64,000 nt of DNA, taken from the NCBI GenBank assembly GCA_035079385.1, contig JAVHKY010000029.1, positions 13,392,001 to 13,456,000 of the forward strand. Direction: 5' to 3'. This DNA comes from Aspidiotus rigidus (taxonomy: Eukaryota; Arthropoda; Insecta; Hemiptera; Diaspididae). A program made the translations under genes and the position numbers. Position 1 is the first letter of the stretch. Every line of letters starts with the position of its first letter. Below are positions 24,801 through 35,592 of this stretch, one piece after another. The notes beneath the pieces were generated by a model. It saw nothing but the letters and a program-made list of their open reading frames with translations, was not told the DNA's origin and ran no database searches.

Positions 24801-27771
24801 TTTGCACGTGCCACATGAGTTATCGGTTTACTGAATTAGGCGGAAACGAAATATGACATTTGCAAATAAGAAATTCGCGAGAAACAAAATAAGTTATACG
24901 CGTTTATACGGAAGGTTATTGCCGAAGATATTACAACTACATACATATATTAGAACGTAGGCTGAAGAAAAGGATTACCATCTGCGAACTTTACAAATTT
25001 GTTTTCCTCCATGTTCAAAAACTTTAAATTCATCAGACCGTCGAATGTGTCTCGGTTGAGATTACATAGTCGGTTTTTCGACAGATCCAACTCCTCTAGG
25101 TGAAGCAGACCACGGAAAATGGAGGTTGGTAGGCTCTCTAAATGATTTTTACGCGCCATAAAACTGACCAAATTCGTAGTCTCCTGAAACAACGGGCTAG
25201 GCAGATTGTTCAACGTGTTTTCTGATAGATCACTGGAAAAATTAAATTACTGGACTCGTATTCGGTTGCTATACGACGAGGCAGTTTATCAAGTGTTCAA
25301 TTATACGTTTCACTTACACAATTCGTAATCGATTTAAACCGTAGAATAAATATTTTTGAATGTTCTTCAAACGATTTCCATTGAGTTTTCTGCACAGAAA
25401 AGAATTTAGCGTAATAATAAATTATTTAAAAGGATAACGAAATATTCGATTTTTGAAACTTTTGTACTCTACAACTAAATTTGGAAGAAAAAAATACATT
25501 TTGTACGAAATTTTCCACATGGGATGGTTCATGCAACATAGGTATTTTATCTTCCACAAGAAATTTAAACGTATATTTTCAAGGTGCACCGGATGGCGAC
25601 TAGTTTTTGCAATCTCAGGGACAAAATCCAGGATCGATAACACCATTCAAATAAATTTTCATCAGTGGTGGAGGGCACGGGGATCCTTTACTCCTCAATA
25701 GTCTAATACGTTCTCGACTTAATAAAGATTCTCCAATCAACATCCCCTCCAATAAAATAACCTCTTCCGGACTTTGACAGGCCCTTAACGCACTACGCAT
25801 AAGCACTTCACTAGCCTGGCACTGAGGCAGGTTTTCCTTCTCTGGATTACCGCGCTCTTTCACTCACGGCTAACTTTCTGGCCTCAACTGCCAATACTCA
25901 AATTTTCCCATCTTTTTAAATACTTTCAGTCCACGTAATTTACCTATTTTGTCGCTTTAATCCCATCTGGCCGCTCATCTCAAACTTAGGCCCTTCTTAT
26001 TTCTTCATCCTTCTTGATCAACTCCTACGTCTCGATCTTACTCTGTTCATCTTCTCGTCCAAATCGGAACCCAGAACAATGTATACGGTCTCCATTCAGC
26101 GTAACGTCGTATAAGAAACTTCCTTTCCATATTTCTTGCCAAATTTACCGTGGTACTCATCCGTCTCTCCCTTCTCACCCACTTCTCTCCTGCCGGCGAA
26201 CTCTTCATACTATCTGATTTTCTGTCACATCTTTACTTGCTATTCAAGACCTTCATTTTATCAACCTTATTGTCCAACGAATCCTCATTCATGCACACTC
26301 GATCATTAGGTTCCCTCTCACCCTCCATCTTTTAATAGAATTCCATTTCATGATATGCTTTGAAGACTATGACTACTCCTGGAAAATTGTAACAAAAATC
26401 CGTAACGATACTTCGGGACTTGGATTACTTCGAAAGAGAAAAAGTATTCATTATACTCACAGCTTCAGAAGCGATTCCAATCCATAGAATATGTTTACAG
26501 GTAAGTATTTAATTTTGTTGTAAGAGAGATCTCTGAAAAAAGTGCAAACGAAAATGTTCGATTTCGATTAAATCTATTAAAATTCAAAGTACTGGACAAC
26601 TTACATCTCTTGCAGAGCGACCAGCCTTCGAAACGTATCTTTATGTAATGTTACGAGAGCATTCATACCCAAATCACTGAAAATAAATAAAGTATGTTAA
26701 CAGCAGCCAGGGGTGCCGTGAGGCCACTTTTATGAAGATGATTTTTCCTATTCGTTTTAGGAGGGGCCTTTATAATTCAATTTTTTTTTAGCTACAAGAA
26801 ATTAAAGTTTAAGGGGGGTTTCTTCATTGGCCTAGGGGGCTCACCGCACCTTTGGCAGCTCTAAACAGAAGGCTTTTTAGCAGGACATTTAAAGTAACTT
26901 TAAAAACAAATTTTGCCATAAACGATCAAACTGTGGTTTCCTTACTGAATGAGTTAACCTACAAGACATTGTTTTCATCCCTGCCTTGGAATAACTCGCA
27001 AAAAAAGGTATCGTTTCTTTCGAGCGAACCTACAATTATATAGAAAAGTAGCATGAAACTTACATAGCTTTGACATCGTGAGGGACACCTTGATCGGAGG
27101 GAAGGTACCTCAAATCGCGACGCCAACAGGATAAGACGCGTTTTGCGAAGAGGCACGAACACACTCTAGCGCAACCTTTCTCCCATCTATTGGAGTCTTG
27201 CGAAAGGAGCCAAACTGTAAAATAAATTACTACACCGGTATAATAATAAGGGTATACCTTTTCTAATTATTCGTATCTAACACTTAAAGGATTATTCCAA
27301 ACAGTCTAGGGATAAGAGTAGCTTATTTATTGTCTTTATACTCCAATACAAAATTGCCATTCCACACGTTGGCAATACGTGCTTTCATAGAGGCACAAGT
27401 TATAACTCACGAACTAGGCCAGATAGTCGAATTTTGAAGCGTGGGTACTAAAATCGAGCCACAAGTTTAAGGTATACAACTCAGGGCTTACATGTAGAAA
27501 GCTAATTTCGTTCTAATCTACCTGGTTGCTCCAGCGAACGTATTCTCGCAGCCAGATTCTTGTATTTCTCGCGTAGTTTACCGAATCGGACGCCGCTGCT
27601 CGACGGCAATTTACCTACGTTTCGGTTATTTTTCATTAGCTGATACGTCGACCTGTAGGTATTTTTCTGCCGAGTACCGTCGTCTTCTAACTCGCTTTCC
27701 GAAGGACAATTATCCGCACGAATCGACGACGCTAAAAGCACAAATAAAGAAACTAAAACTCTTCCATTCAT
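21812..27771 (-). CDS. Secreted leucine-rich-repeat protein, 10 coding exons
   Basis: I joined ten exons by splice phase: 27771-27522, 27214-27064, 26676-26605, 26532-26461, 25389-25318, 25232-24979, 24390-24260, 22727-22471, 22153-22028, 21935-21812. Together they give about 502 aa ending in TGA. The start ATG precedes a clear signal peptide (MNGRVLVSLFVLLASSIRA). A polar linker follows, then an LRRNT-like cysteine cap ('CARVCSC..SC', about residues 98-113), 13 LRRs of 23-24 residues ('LDLSKNRLCNLNRDTFDGL' type) and an LRRCT cap ('NNLWNCGCG' then 'VRC' and 'DIC'). No membrane segment or GPI signal is seen, so it should be secreted and bind a protein partner outside the cell. Exons 3, 4 and 5 are exactly 72 nt, each one LRR, all cut at phase 2. 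Introns hold LINE fragments. The exact LRR subfamily is not recognised. Confidence 0.9.
22980..23960 (+). pseudogene. LINE fragment (RNase H region) in an LRR-gene intron
   Basis: Plus-strand translation has 'HTDGSKSG' followed by 'AVFIEGKIVSPKLTIVSCTY' after frame shifts (about 23215-23310), the start of a jockey/I-type LINE RNase H domain. 23340-23450 continues 'LSHPYLQSRILSSN..' like text of that domain. It lies antisense in the intron between LRR exons 7 and 8. A poly-C/poly-A and (AAT)n run at about 23975-24040 follows. Confidence 0.65.
25770..26340 (+). pseudogene. Second LINE fragment, same family, in an LRR-gene intron
   Basis: Shares 'CCGCGCTxTTT..CTxxCTTTCTGG' and later text with 22980-23450, including the RNase H-like stretch, so it comes from the same LINE family. 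It lies antisense in the intron between LRR exons 4 and 5. Frames are broken throughout. Confidence 0.55.
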
Positions 27772-28289
27772 TATTATGACTTCGCTGTGGCCGCTTGAGA
27801 CTAATGACTGCTTCATTGTGGTCGATTCGTTGTTTCCGCGAATGTAATTAATTCGAACAGCAGACAGGGAACCGGCGGCCTCATCCCTCACGAGTACCGC
27901 GAGTACACACACGTTGAATGGAAAATTACTGTATGGTACATAATATTGTGGAATTGGAGAACAAAAGACACAGACCACTGAAAAGTCGGATCCATACGCG
28001 GTTTTTATTAAGTGAGTTTATTTACTTAGACGACTATCCGATTAGAGAATTGAACGTAAAGGGTTTTGGATTTGGAGTAGACATCATGACCACGTAGAAA
28101 TGAGTATAACAATATTGTCGTAAAAAAACGTTAAAAAATGAGCGATTTCTTTTTCTCTTTTTTTTTTTGTAAACATTTTTGAAAACTTAATTTCTTGAAG
28201 CAAGGACGTCCGTAATATGGTGAATTTCACGACAAACAAACATAAATAAATTACGCAAAGAGGTTTCACAACTTCTGCAATAGTGAAAG
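27772..28289. promoter_or_regulatory. Upstream region of the LRR gene
   Basis: The sequence directly 5' of the LRR start codon on the minus strand. The frame stays open upstream to about 27978, but the signal peptide marks 27771 as the start. I see no clear TATA box. Confidence 0.25.
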
Positions 28290-28677
28290 AATAGCCCAGG
28301 TTTCTGTGACGTCAATCAGTAAATAACCACATATAAGCAAGACTACCCATCTTGTTGATCCAACTGACAACTGATAAGGTGACTCCCATAAGAAAGAATA
28401 ACATGGGGAGCGAAGATCATAACGAGACTTGATTAAGAAATCAGACATATATAATTACCGTAATTGGAATCTTTAAACTTCTCAGTGTTTGCTCATCATC
28501 ATTCACCAATCTCTAAATGTTAAGAAATTCGTTGTGATTGAACAAAAATACAATGATCTTAGTTCCTTGTGTTATTCTTATGGGAGTCAACATGTCAGTT
28601 GGATCAACGCTGGGTAGTTTTGCTAGCAGTTATTCACTGTTTGACGACGATTTGACGTCACAGAAACCAGGGCTATT
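28290..28677. repeat. Long inverted repeat, arms of about 125 bp
   Basis: The left arm (28290-28420, starting AATAGCCCAGGTTTCTGTGA) is the imperfect reverse complement of the right arm (28553-28677, ending ACAGAAACCAGGGCTATT), around a 132-base spacer. Each arm includes a TGACGTCA-type motif. The right arm holds a 65-codon plus-strand frame starting at 28553 with a hydrophobic start ('MILVPCVILMGVNMSVGST') that could pass for a signal peptide. The other arm lacks the matching frame. A palindromic non-autonomous element seems likelier than two genes. Confidence 0.6.
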
Positions 28678-28919
28678 AATGAACCTGAAAAATTTTAATT
28701 CAAGGCGCTGCCAGCAGGTACCTATGCGCAACTTAGAACAAGTTTGAGGAGTGCGGGAGTGCGCACCGTTCCATCACTGATAAGAAGTAAAATAATAAAA
28801 ATTCATTACCTCAAACAGTTCTATCCGCAAATGGTCAGGAGATTCAGGATCGAGAATTCAGTTGTCAACTATTGATAAGAAAAATTGATTCGGTATATTC
28901 CAGAATACTCATTGTTCAG

Positions 28920-29218
28920 CAAAATATCGCATTGGCTAAAAACTTAGCTAGAAGCTAACCCTCCAAATTGATTGGCTTCGGCTATCATCTAACGGCTAAC
29001 CCAGTCTCATTGGCTAGCGAATAGCGCTAATTTTGGACCGAAATAGATTGGCTAATGGCGCTAAAAGCTAACGGCTGAAAGTAGAGGTGGAGGTCACTTC
29101 AATGTGGAAGGGTGAGTGGGGAAGAGAATATATTTCATTAGCCACAAACGCCTAGCTAATTCTCTATGAAAATTGCTCGGCTAACGGCTAATGGCTTCGG
29201 CTTAGCTGAGCACCCCTG
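28920..29218 (-). repeat. GCTAACGGCTA-rich hAT-like element end
   Basis: Dense repeats of GCTAA/GGCTAA (CTAACGGCTAATGGCTTCGG and variants). Read on the minus strand the right border is CAGGGGTGCTCAGCTAAGCC, a hAT-like terminus. The opposite end is not found with confidence. Confidence 0.4.
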
Positions 29219-31281
29219 AAATATACGAGCGAGGATAATAGACCCGAGACCGCCATATCTAGTCATACGTCATCATACATTCTTAGTTTAATTCCTATTC
29301 AAGTGAGGACTTCATACGATTAGTGGAGTTTTAAAGTTGAAGGAGGAGCAGTAGTTTTAGTTTTAAGAGGTTTCAGTAAGGAACTATTTAAGATAGGAAT
29401 GTGCAAGTAATAAGAAGAAGACCTTCGCCGTGTTAATAAAGTCGATGGAGGAGCAGCTTCAGGAGGTTTCTGGAGTGCCCAGAGAAAAATTTAAATATCA
29501 AACCATCGAAAAGCCTGTAAATCCAACGACGATTATGACCATCTTTTAATTTTATTTCCATATTAATTTCTATTGACTTCCGACTTCAATGGGCCTATTT
29601 ACGATTTTATTTCCATTTACCTGCCTGCAAGTCGATAATATATTATATCGATTCTTATTAAGTGCTTACCTAGGGTCGAATCATTATTTAATTTATTTCA
29701 TAATTTTCAGCCTTTTTTTTTCCTCGATTTCTTGTTCTTAATCATGTTATCGTCGAACTCACATTTACGATTATTTCTTTCAACAACAAATCAAAACGAT
29801 GGTAGTTTGCATCAACTTTGTTTCTGACTTCCTGAAAGTTTTCTTTTAGAATTCATTTTAGTACGTCTATACTTACTTAAATATTTATCTCGATCTTAGT
29901 TCTTTTTTCTTTCATCGAATTCAACGGATATCGTCCGTTGGTTACTACATTTCTTATTTCTCAAAGGTGTAACAAAATAATGGACTATTAATTGTGATAT
30001 AATCTGGAACACCTTCGCGTAGAACTGAAAATTATTTTTCGAAAAAAAAATCAAAAATTCCGACTTACGTACGGTTTTATAAATTATATCAAATTTACTC
30101 CTTGTTTTCAACCTAAACAGGAGAGAAAATGTCAGATTTTCGTTTGAATAATTTCTATTATTATATTGGGTGCTACATTCTTGGTTTTCTATATATATTT
30201 TTTTTTTTTCTTTCATTTTTAATAGATAAAATTTTTGATTTTTATTTACTTTTATAATTTACAATGAAAGAATAAACATTGATTATTTTTGATATTTATT
30301 TATACGAGTAGGTTATACAGCTCTAAAAAAAAAGTATCAAACGTAAAAACAGAGTTCATGCTGCTGTAAATTCTATTTTACCAACCTTGCAACTAAAAAT
30401 TGGTGTCATATAATAATAAATAAAATCAACTCTAAACATTAATCAACTTCACTACCATACATTGTTTCTTTATTTTTATTTTTTGTTTTTTTTTTAACGC
30501 TTTTATCATATTAGGCTACTTCTGGAAAGGTAAGGAAAAATAAAAAATACTGAAAAATATTTTTGTCCAAATATTGGTAATTTCCTATGTCTGAGGAAAA
30601 TAATATTCATACATTTGATAGACATTATGATTCGAAATATGTAAAAACAAAGTACAAAAAATAAATCGATACAAACAATGATGTTACATCTAAAAGTAAG
30701 ACATTTTTAGAAATATTGACGACTTTTGAAATTTTCAGAATAAGTATTAAGATTACATTTTTGGACTTGATGAGTTTTCAAAGTTAATTCAGGATATCAC
30801 GAGTTGGTTGAAAATACTTTATTCAGAAAATAAAAACTATTTCTTCAATTTTGACTCTGCCTGCACCTATAACTAAAATGAGGACGAGTAGGACTTTTTC
30901 TATCTTATGCACGAAATAATTTTCTTTTTCATCGTGTAATGTTGAAAATAAAAATGTAAACAGTCCAAAAAGCAACACGGAATACACAGAAGAACAGTAT
31001 TCTCAAAATAATATATACCCTGCAAACGAAACAGAGGAGTGCACCTCAGTCCGTTCTTAATGAGAATATACTGAAGCTAATTTTTCACTGAGCAGCGTTC
31101 TTACCACATAATAGGTACGACCTCGTACTTTACACTAATTAATTACATGACCATTCATCAAAATATTCTTTATTTTCAACAAAAAATATAGACCAGATCT
31201 AGTTTCAAAATTCACAGCCGATAGAATAATATTCCTAAGTAGGTACCTTCGTTGTCATAATATGTACCTCCTATTACTTCT
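29219..31281. other. AT-rich intergenic region, no gene seen
   Basis: Very AT-rich with homopolymer runs. The longest frame (29896-30216, minus) is low-complexity Lys/Asn/Phe-rich. This is the 3' flank of the 31282-33763 gene. Confidence 0.4.
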
Positions 31282-33763
31282 TCATCGAGTAACACCGGTA
31301 TCCGACATCAAACCGAGACCGCATTTTTCGTACTGAATGTATAAATATCCCATCGGTCTAACATTCTTGAATTTCTTTTGGCTCAAAATTAAATAGCAAT
31401 CGTGTTTTCCGCGACTTTCGTAGATATAAGAATTATCGGCAGGACATTTCAAAATATTTAATTTTACTGATTCGTGACTGACGTGATTGAAAAGTACAGA
31501 TTTTGTGTCGAAATACGATTGAAAACCAAATGAATACTGCCTCGTGTCATCCAGAGCACGTTCGCACAACGCTTTTCGTTGATCAGTATTCCAAGTCGAT
31601 AACGAGGTATTCTGTACCTTTTTTTCTATCGGGAAGAAAGAAAGAATATGAAATTTTTAATTTTTGTTAATCGAAATCCATGGTACATATATCTGATATT
31701 CGATGCGTACAAGTATTTACCTTTATCAACATGTTCTAGGAACTTTATTTCGATTGATTCAGTATCGTTGTTGAAGGTATAAATTTGAGGCGAAGGGGTA
31801 CCGCTATCCGAGATAGTGACAGTGCTACTCCCATCTTCGCGTTTCACAACTGTTCCGTCCAATTTCTGACCCGAGGAAAAGGAGAATACATAATATCATT
31901 CTTTATACTGTGAATATGTGCGAATCTATTCAAAGCTGATAACAGCGGTGTTAAAACGGTGTTAGAACAAAGAGCTCTTGATGAGGAGAAAAAAAAAAAA
32001 TTGTAGCACTACAGCTACCAAGGACCTTTGCAACACGAACAGTTGATTAGAGTTGAAGTTTAGTAGGGAGATATCGAAGTTATCCGCAAAGAGGCGTTTG
32101 ATCTGACACTGGTGTTTCTATCATTTATAGCGATTAGAAAGCGTTTTGGGTTGACTGGTTGGAAGAGTATTGGTCTTGAATTCTCATTGTTGAGAGGGTT
32201 TGAGTAAATTGCCTCGAAGGCCAATGTTATACAATTTGAAAAAGATACGGTGACCCCAAATACAGAGAAACTTTTCCTGGTTTAAGAAGAAAGTGGTGTA
32301 AAGTTTTGAGTTTGAGCAGAGAGCTTCTTCAATTTGGAGGCTTAAGTGAGATACAGCTTGAAGGGTGCTACGTGCTTTTGCGGACGTCGTATTGATCCGG
32401 AGAAAGGATTTTATTTGACTCGATGAACTAGAATAGTCTTTTGTTCAGCATATTTTGGAACAGTTTGTCAGGTACAAAAAGTCAGAGCGATAGGTCGGTA
32501 AAATGGCGGGAGGCATTTCCAGTAGGTTCAACTATTGGATAGATAGGTGATAGCTGATCTCGCGGCAGATGGGTAGAGGTCGTGTTGAAGAATTGTGTTG
32601 AATAGAGAGATGAGGAGGTAATGAAGAGAGTTTAGATCGGGGTTTTTCAGCATAGAGACAAGCAAGGTTGTAAAGCGAGGTTAGGGTCGACAGATGTCGT
32701 GGTTATGCTGGGAAAAAAACTTACCTCGTCTTTCGTTTCTTGCTTTATTCGTCGGCCTGTGGTTTCGAAATCCTTCATATATTGATCATACTAAAGAATA
32801 AATGCGACATGTTAACATTCTTTCTTAAATTCAATCGAATCACAGCCATGAAAACAGTAATTTTAAAAGTACTTACTTTGAGGATTTCCGGATTTAAAGG
32901 ATATGACTCTACGAAGGAAAAAAAAAAAAGAAGGATTGTACAGTGCATAACATGAAAATAATCCTTTTATGAAAAGGACGTACCGGTAAATTTTATCATA
33001 ATACCTCATTATATTATGTGCTTTTGGTATGACTACGTTTTAGTGGTATTTCTATGCTCCAAGGCTTTAAAATGAAGACTAGAATTTGTATACTAAAGGC
33101 CTCATAAACGTTGCTATCTCATAAAGGATTCTCTGAAGCTGGCAGAAAAACTTTGGAAGAATTTTGATCAAATTCATGAGGATATTCTGAGGATTTCAAA
33201 AATGATTTTGTGCTATAGCCTATAGCCAGAAGTCGATTATACCATGGTAGCCATGTCACTGAAGCAGGAATAAGTGAGACGATGAGACCAACTCCAAGTA
33301 CTTTTAATAACGATACAAACAGCAACAGTGAACACCTATACGCTAAATAGGAAGTTGTAAAACGTAGGCCTACCATTCCATATAATCACAAATTTGTAAA
33401 TTTAAATCGAACTAAAAAATCTATAAAATTATTTGTAGGTACTGTAGAAAAAAAAAATAATAATAATATATAAGCCAAAGTTTTATTCATATTTTTTTAC
33501 GTGAATCCTAGCTCACAATACCGAAGATGTTTTACACGCTATTTTTAGTTTCTTTCGAATTAAGTATTTTTATCCGTTCAGACAATTCATGGAATGTAAC
33601 GTACTGTAGGCATTTGTTAATAGTGTTGTTTCGAATATTTGAGACCCGATGGAGCAAAGAATTATTAGTACGAAAATTATACATCAAGTACGCAGATATA
33701 CATTTTCCACTTACCCTTCAATACAGCCAGAATAATTGTGAGAAATACGAGTACGTATTTCAT
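31282..33763 (-). CDS. Secreted cluster protein, divergent member (211 aa)
   Basis: Five exons join in phase: 33763-33715 (signal peptide MKYVLVFLTIILAVLK), 32908-32877, 32790-32725, 31865-31721, 31625-31282, ending TGA. The mature protein is about 195 aa and polar, with no membrane segment. I do not recognise the family. Exon 5 carries 'LCERA' and, 40 residues on, 'KCPADNSYIY', the same cysteine spacing and Pro/Tyr pattern as the modules of the two large neighbours. The end of exon 4 ('SPQIYTFNNDTESIEIKFLE') resembles the second half of such a module without its cysteines. The signal exon ends in phase 1, as in the neighbours. Intron 3 holds a LINE fragment. Probably a distant paralogue; function unknown. 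Confidence 0.75.
32040..32700 (-). pseudogene. LINE reverse-transcriptase fragment in an intron
   Basis: Minus-strand translation across frame breaks resembles a jockey-type RT: 'YR(P)I', then 'ILSPDQY' (about 32385-32400) and 'RKS/ARSTLQAVSHLSLQI' text (about 32320-32380). A related scrap is at 43680-43830. It lies in the third intron of the 211-aa gene, same strand. Confidence 0.55.
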
Positions 33764-34087
33764 GGCAGCGACGGTATGAAGACAGTGAGTACAATGTGAA
33801 TGCCCATTTCACGTACAGGAGTCTACTTCTAGGACGTCCTACGCAATAAATGCAATGCGCAAATACATAGACGTCGTATCCTGAAAATAACTTTCATTTC
33901 GTACCGATTTACATTGATCTGTACGTGTGCTGATGGTTTAAGGCAAATTTTTAAGAAAAAAGTTATTGAGTGATTTCAATTTGAAGGGTACTCAGCTGTT
34001 CATCACGTACAGCTGAAAATAAGGACAGAATACCAAAGGAAAGTCTACGAAAATCTCTCCCACTTTTTCTAAGAAAGTGCCAAATAT

Positions 34088-34278
34088 CAGGCGAGGATCC
34101 ACGGGGGGGGGATGGGGAAAATCCCCCCCCCCAAAAAAAAAAAAACAAAAAAAAAATCCCTCAAAAAAACAACAAAAAATCTGTAGTATCGAAGAAAATG
34201 TTAAAAAAAAAAAAAAAGTTTTTTAAACTTTTTTTGGATTGTTTCCCCTCCCAAAGTGATCGTCTGGATCCGCGCCTG
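34088..34278. mobile_element. hAT-type MITE (191 bp)
   Basis: The left end CAGGCGAGGATCCACGGG and the right end (inward CAGGCGCGGATCCAGACG) form hAT-like terminal repeats. The flanks share AAATAT. The interior is G, C and A homopolymers. It is absent at the matching place in the duplicated copy near 54690. Confidence 0.6.
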
Positions 34279-34479
34279 AAATATTAATGTAATATGAAGT
34301 AAATTTCTCCACTTCGTTGAAAAACATTGAATCATGTATATGTCTTTGGACGTTGGCAAAGAAGTACAATGTAAAATATATCAATCTCGATTATATCGAT
34401 ACATTGTTCTTGATTGTATCAAAATATCAATTCTATATTCGAGTAAGTCAAGTCTTCATTGTAAACCTACATTATAACC

Positions 34480-35070
34480 TGGTATAAGTAAAGTATACGA
34501 TATTTTACTCTTACTCGCCCCCCTTTTAAGTCTAGTATAAGGCTAGTAAACTGTATATAATGAAGGCTAAACCTACCATAGCAGCCTAGTTCAGGCCTAG
34601 TATCCTTAGAACTAATTAGTATGAGCCTAGTGTGCTGTATATTAGTCCTAGCATAATGAAGGCTAAAGGTCGAAATTTCTCTCAAGTACCTAAAGTAGGT
34701 CAAGGAAATTGATGACGTCATGAAGCGTCGTGTCGTGTGACGCAGATTTCGGACTGACCCCAGTTCAAAGAAATATATGAGTCGCGCTCAGCGAAACCAT
34801 GTACTAAGTCGGAGAAAAAAAATTTTGATTTTTTTTTATTCGAAAGCAGAAGACCTCTTCTGAAAATTTCACCAAAAATCGGAATTTCTTTTTTCCAACT
34901 TAGTACATGGTTTCGCTGAGCGCGACTCATATGTCAAACCTAATATGGTGTATATTAGGCCTAGTATATTGCAGCCTGAGAGTCGAAATTTTTCCATGTC
35001 CCTAAAATAGTTCAAGGTCATATAAAGAGCCGCGTCGCGTGACGTAGGTTGCAGACTGACCCCCAGCCCA
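34480..35070 (+). repeat. Two diverged direct repeats split by a MITE
   Basis: 'AGTCGAAATTTTTCCATGTC', 'TAGTTCAAGGTCAT' and 'GCGTCGCGTGACG.AG.TT..' occur at 34955-35070 and, slightly changed, at 34665-34770, each preceded by 'GCCTAGTATA' repeats. Same dispersed family as at 960-1040. Absent from the 52-58 kb duplicate. Confidence 0.5.
34778..34929. mobile_element. Mariner-like MITE, TA target site (152 bp)
   Basis: The ends are identical inverted repeats for at least 32 bases, starting TGAGTCGCGCTCAGCGAAAC, and are flanked by TA on both sides (34776-34777 and 34930-34931). This fits a Tc1/mariner-type non-autonomous element. The perfect arms indicate a young insertion. Confidence 0.75.
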
Positions 35071-35592
35071 AAGACCTGTGCATGTCAGTAAGAAAAAGAA
35101 TTCAGTTACACTCTAATAATTATTGGGAATATAAGAGCGCTCGAAGTACACGAGAATCATCAAATTATCAGCAAAAATTCCTGCCTCAGACGTTGGTAAG
35201 TAAGAGCTCTCTCATCTTCTGATGAGTATCTCACATCAATATTAAATATGTAGTTTTCAGAGTACAGAAATGTTGAAACACCTGTATGATGGTGTCGAAC
35301 AATCCACTGCGGTTGCCTACAAAACCTCTTTGTATGTTTTACTGCAGGTACCCATCAGTATTTTTTAAATTTTTTGCAAATTCTCAATTTTTATTTATTA
35401 TCATAATATATTTCTCTTTGCAATTTCATAGTGAGAGTTTTGACGGGCACAAATCTCATTAATTACCTTTTAGTGTATAATTCGAACAATCGTGCAGGGG
35501 TAACGTCAACAATTTACATTTAAAAATCAAAATCAATTGAAAAATAGTGATGAATAATTTCGTAAATAAATAATTTGGGTTTCATCGATGGT

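Noticed and set aside
24414..24856. Several 60-100 codon frames on both strands
   Set aside because: CpG-rich intronic sequence of the LRR gene; the frames overlap each other and lack domains.
27772..27978. Upstream extension of the first LRR-gene exon (start at 27978)
   Set aside because: The signal peptide starts at the ATG at 27771; the upstream residues would bury it inside the protein.
33119..33376. 85-codon minus frame with a hydrophobic stretch
   Set aside because: It lies within intron 1 of the 211-aa gene; no phase-compatible splice sites, and the true signal exon is at 33763-33715.
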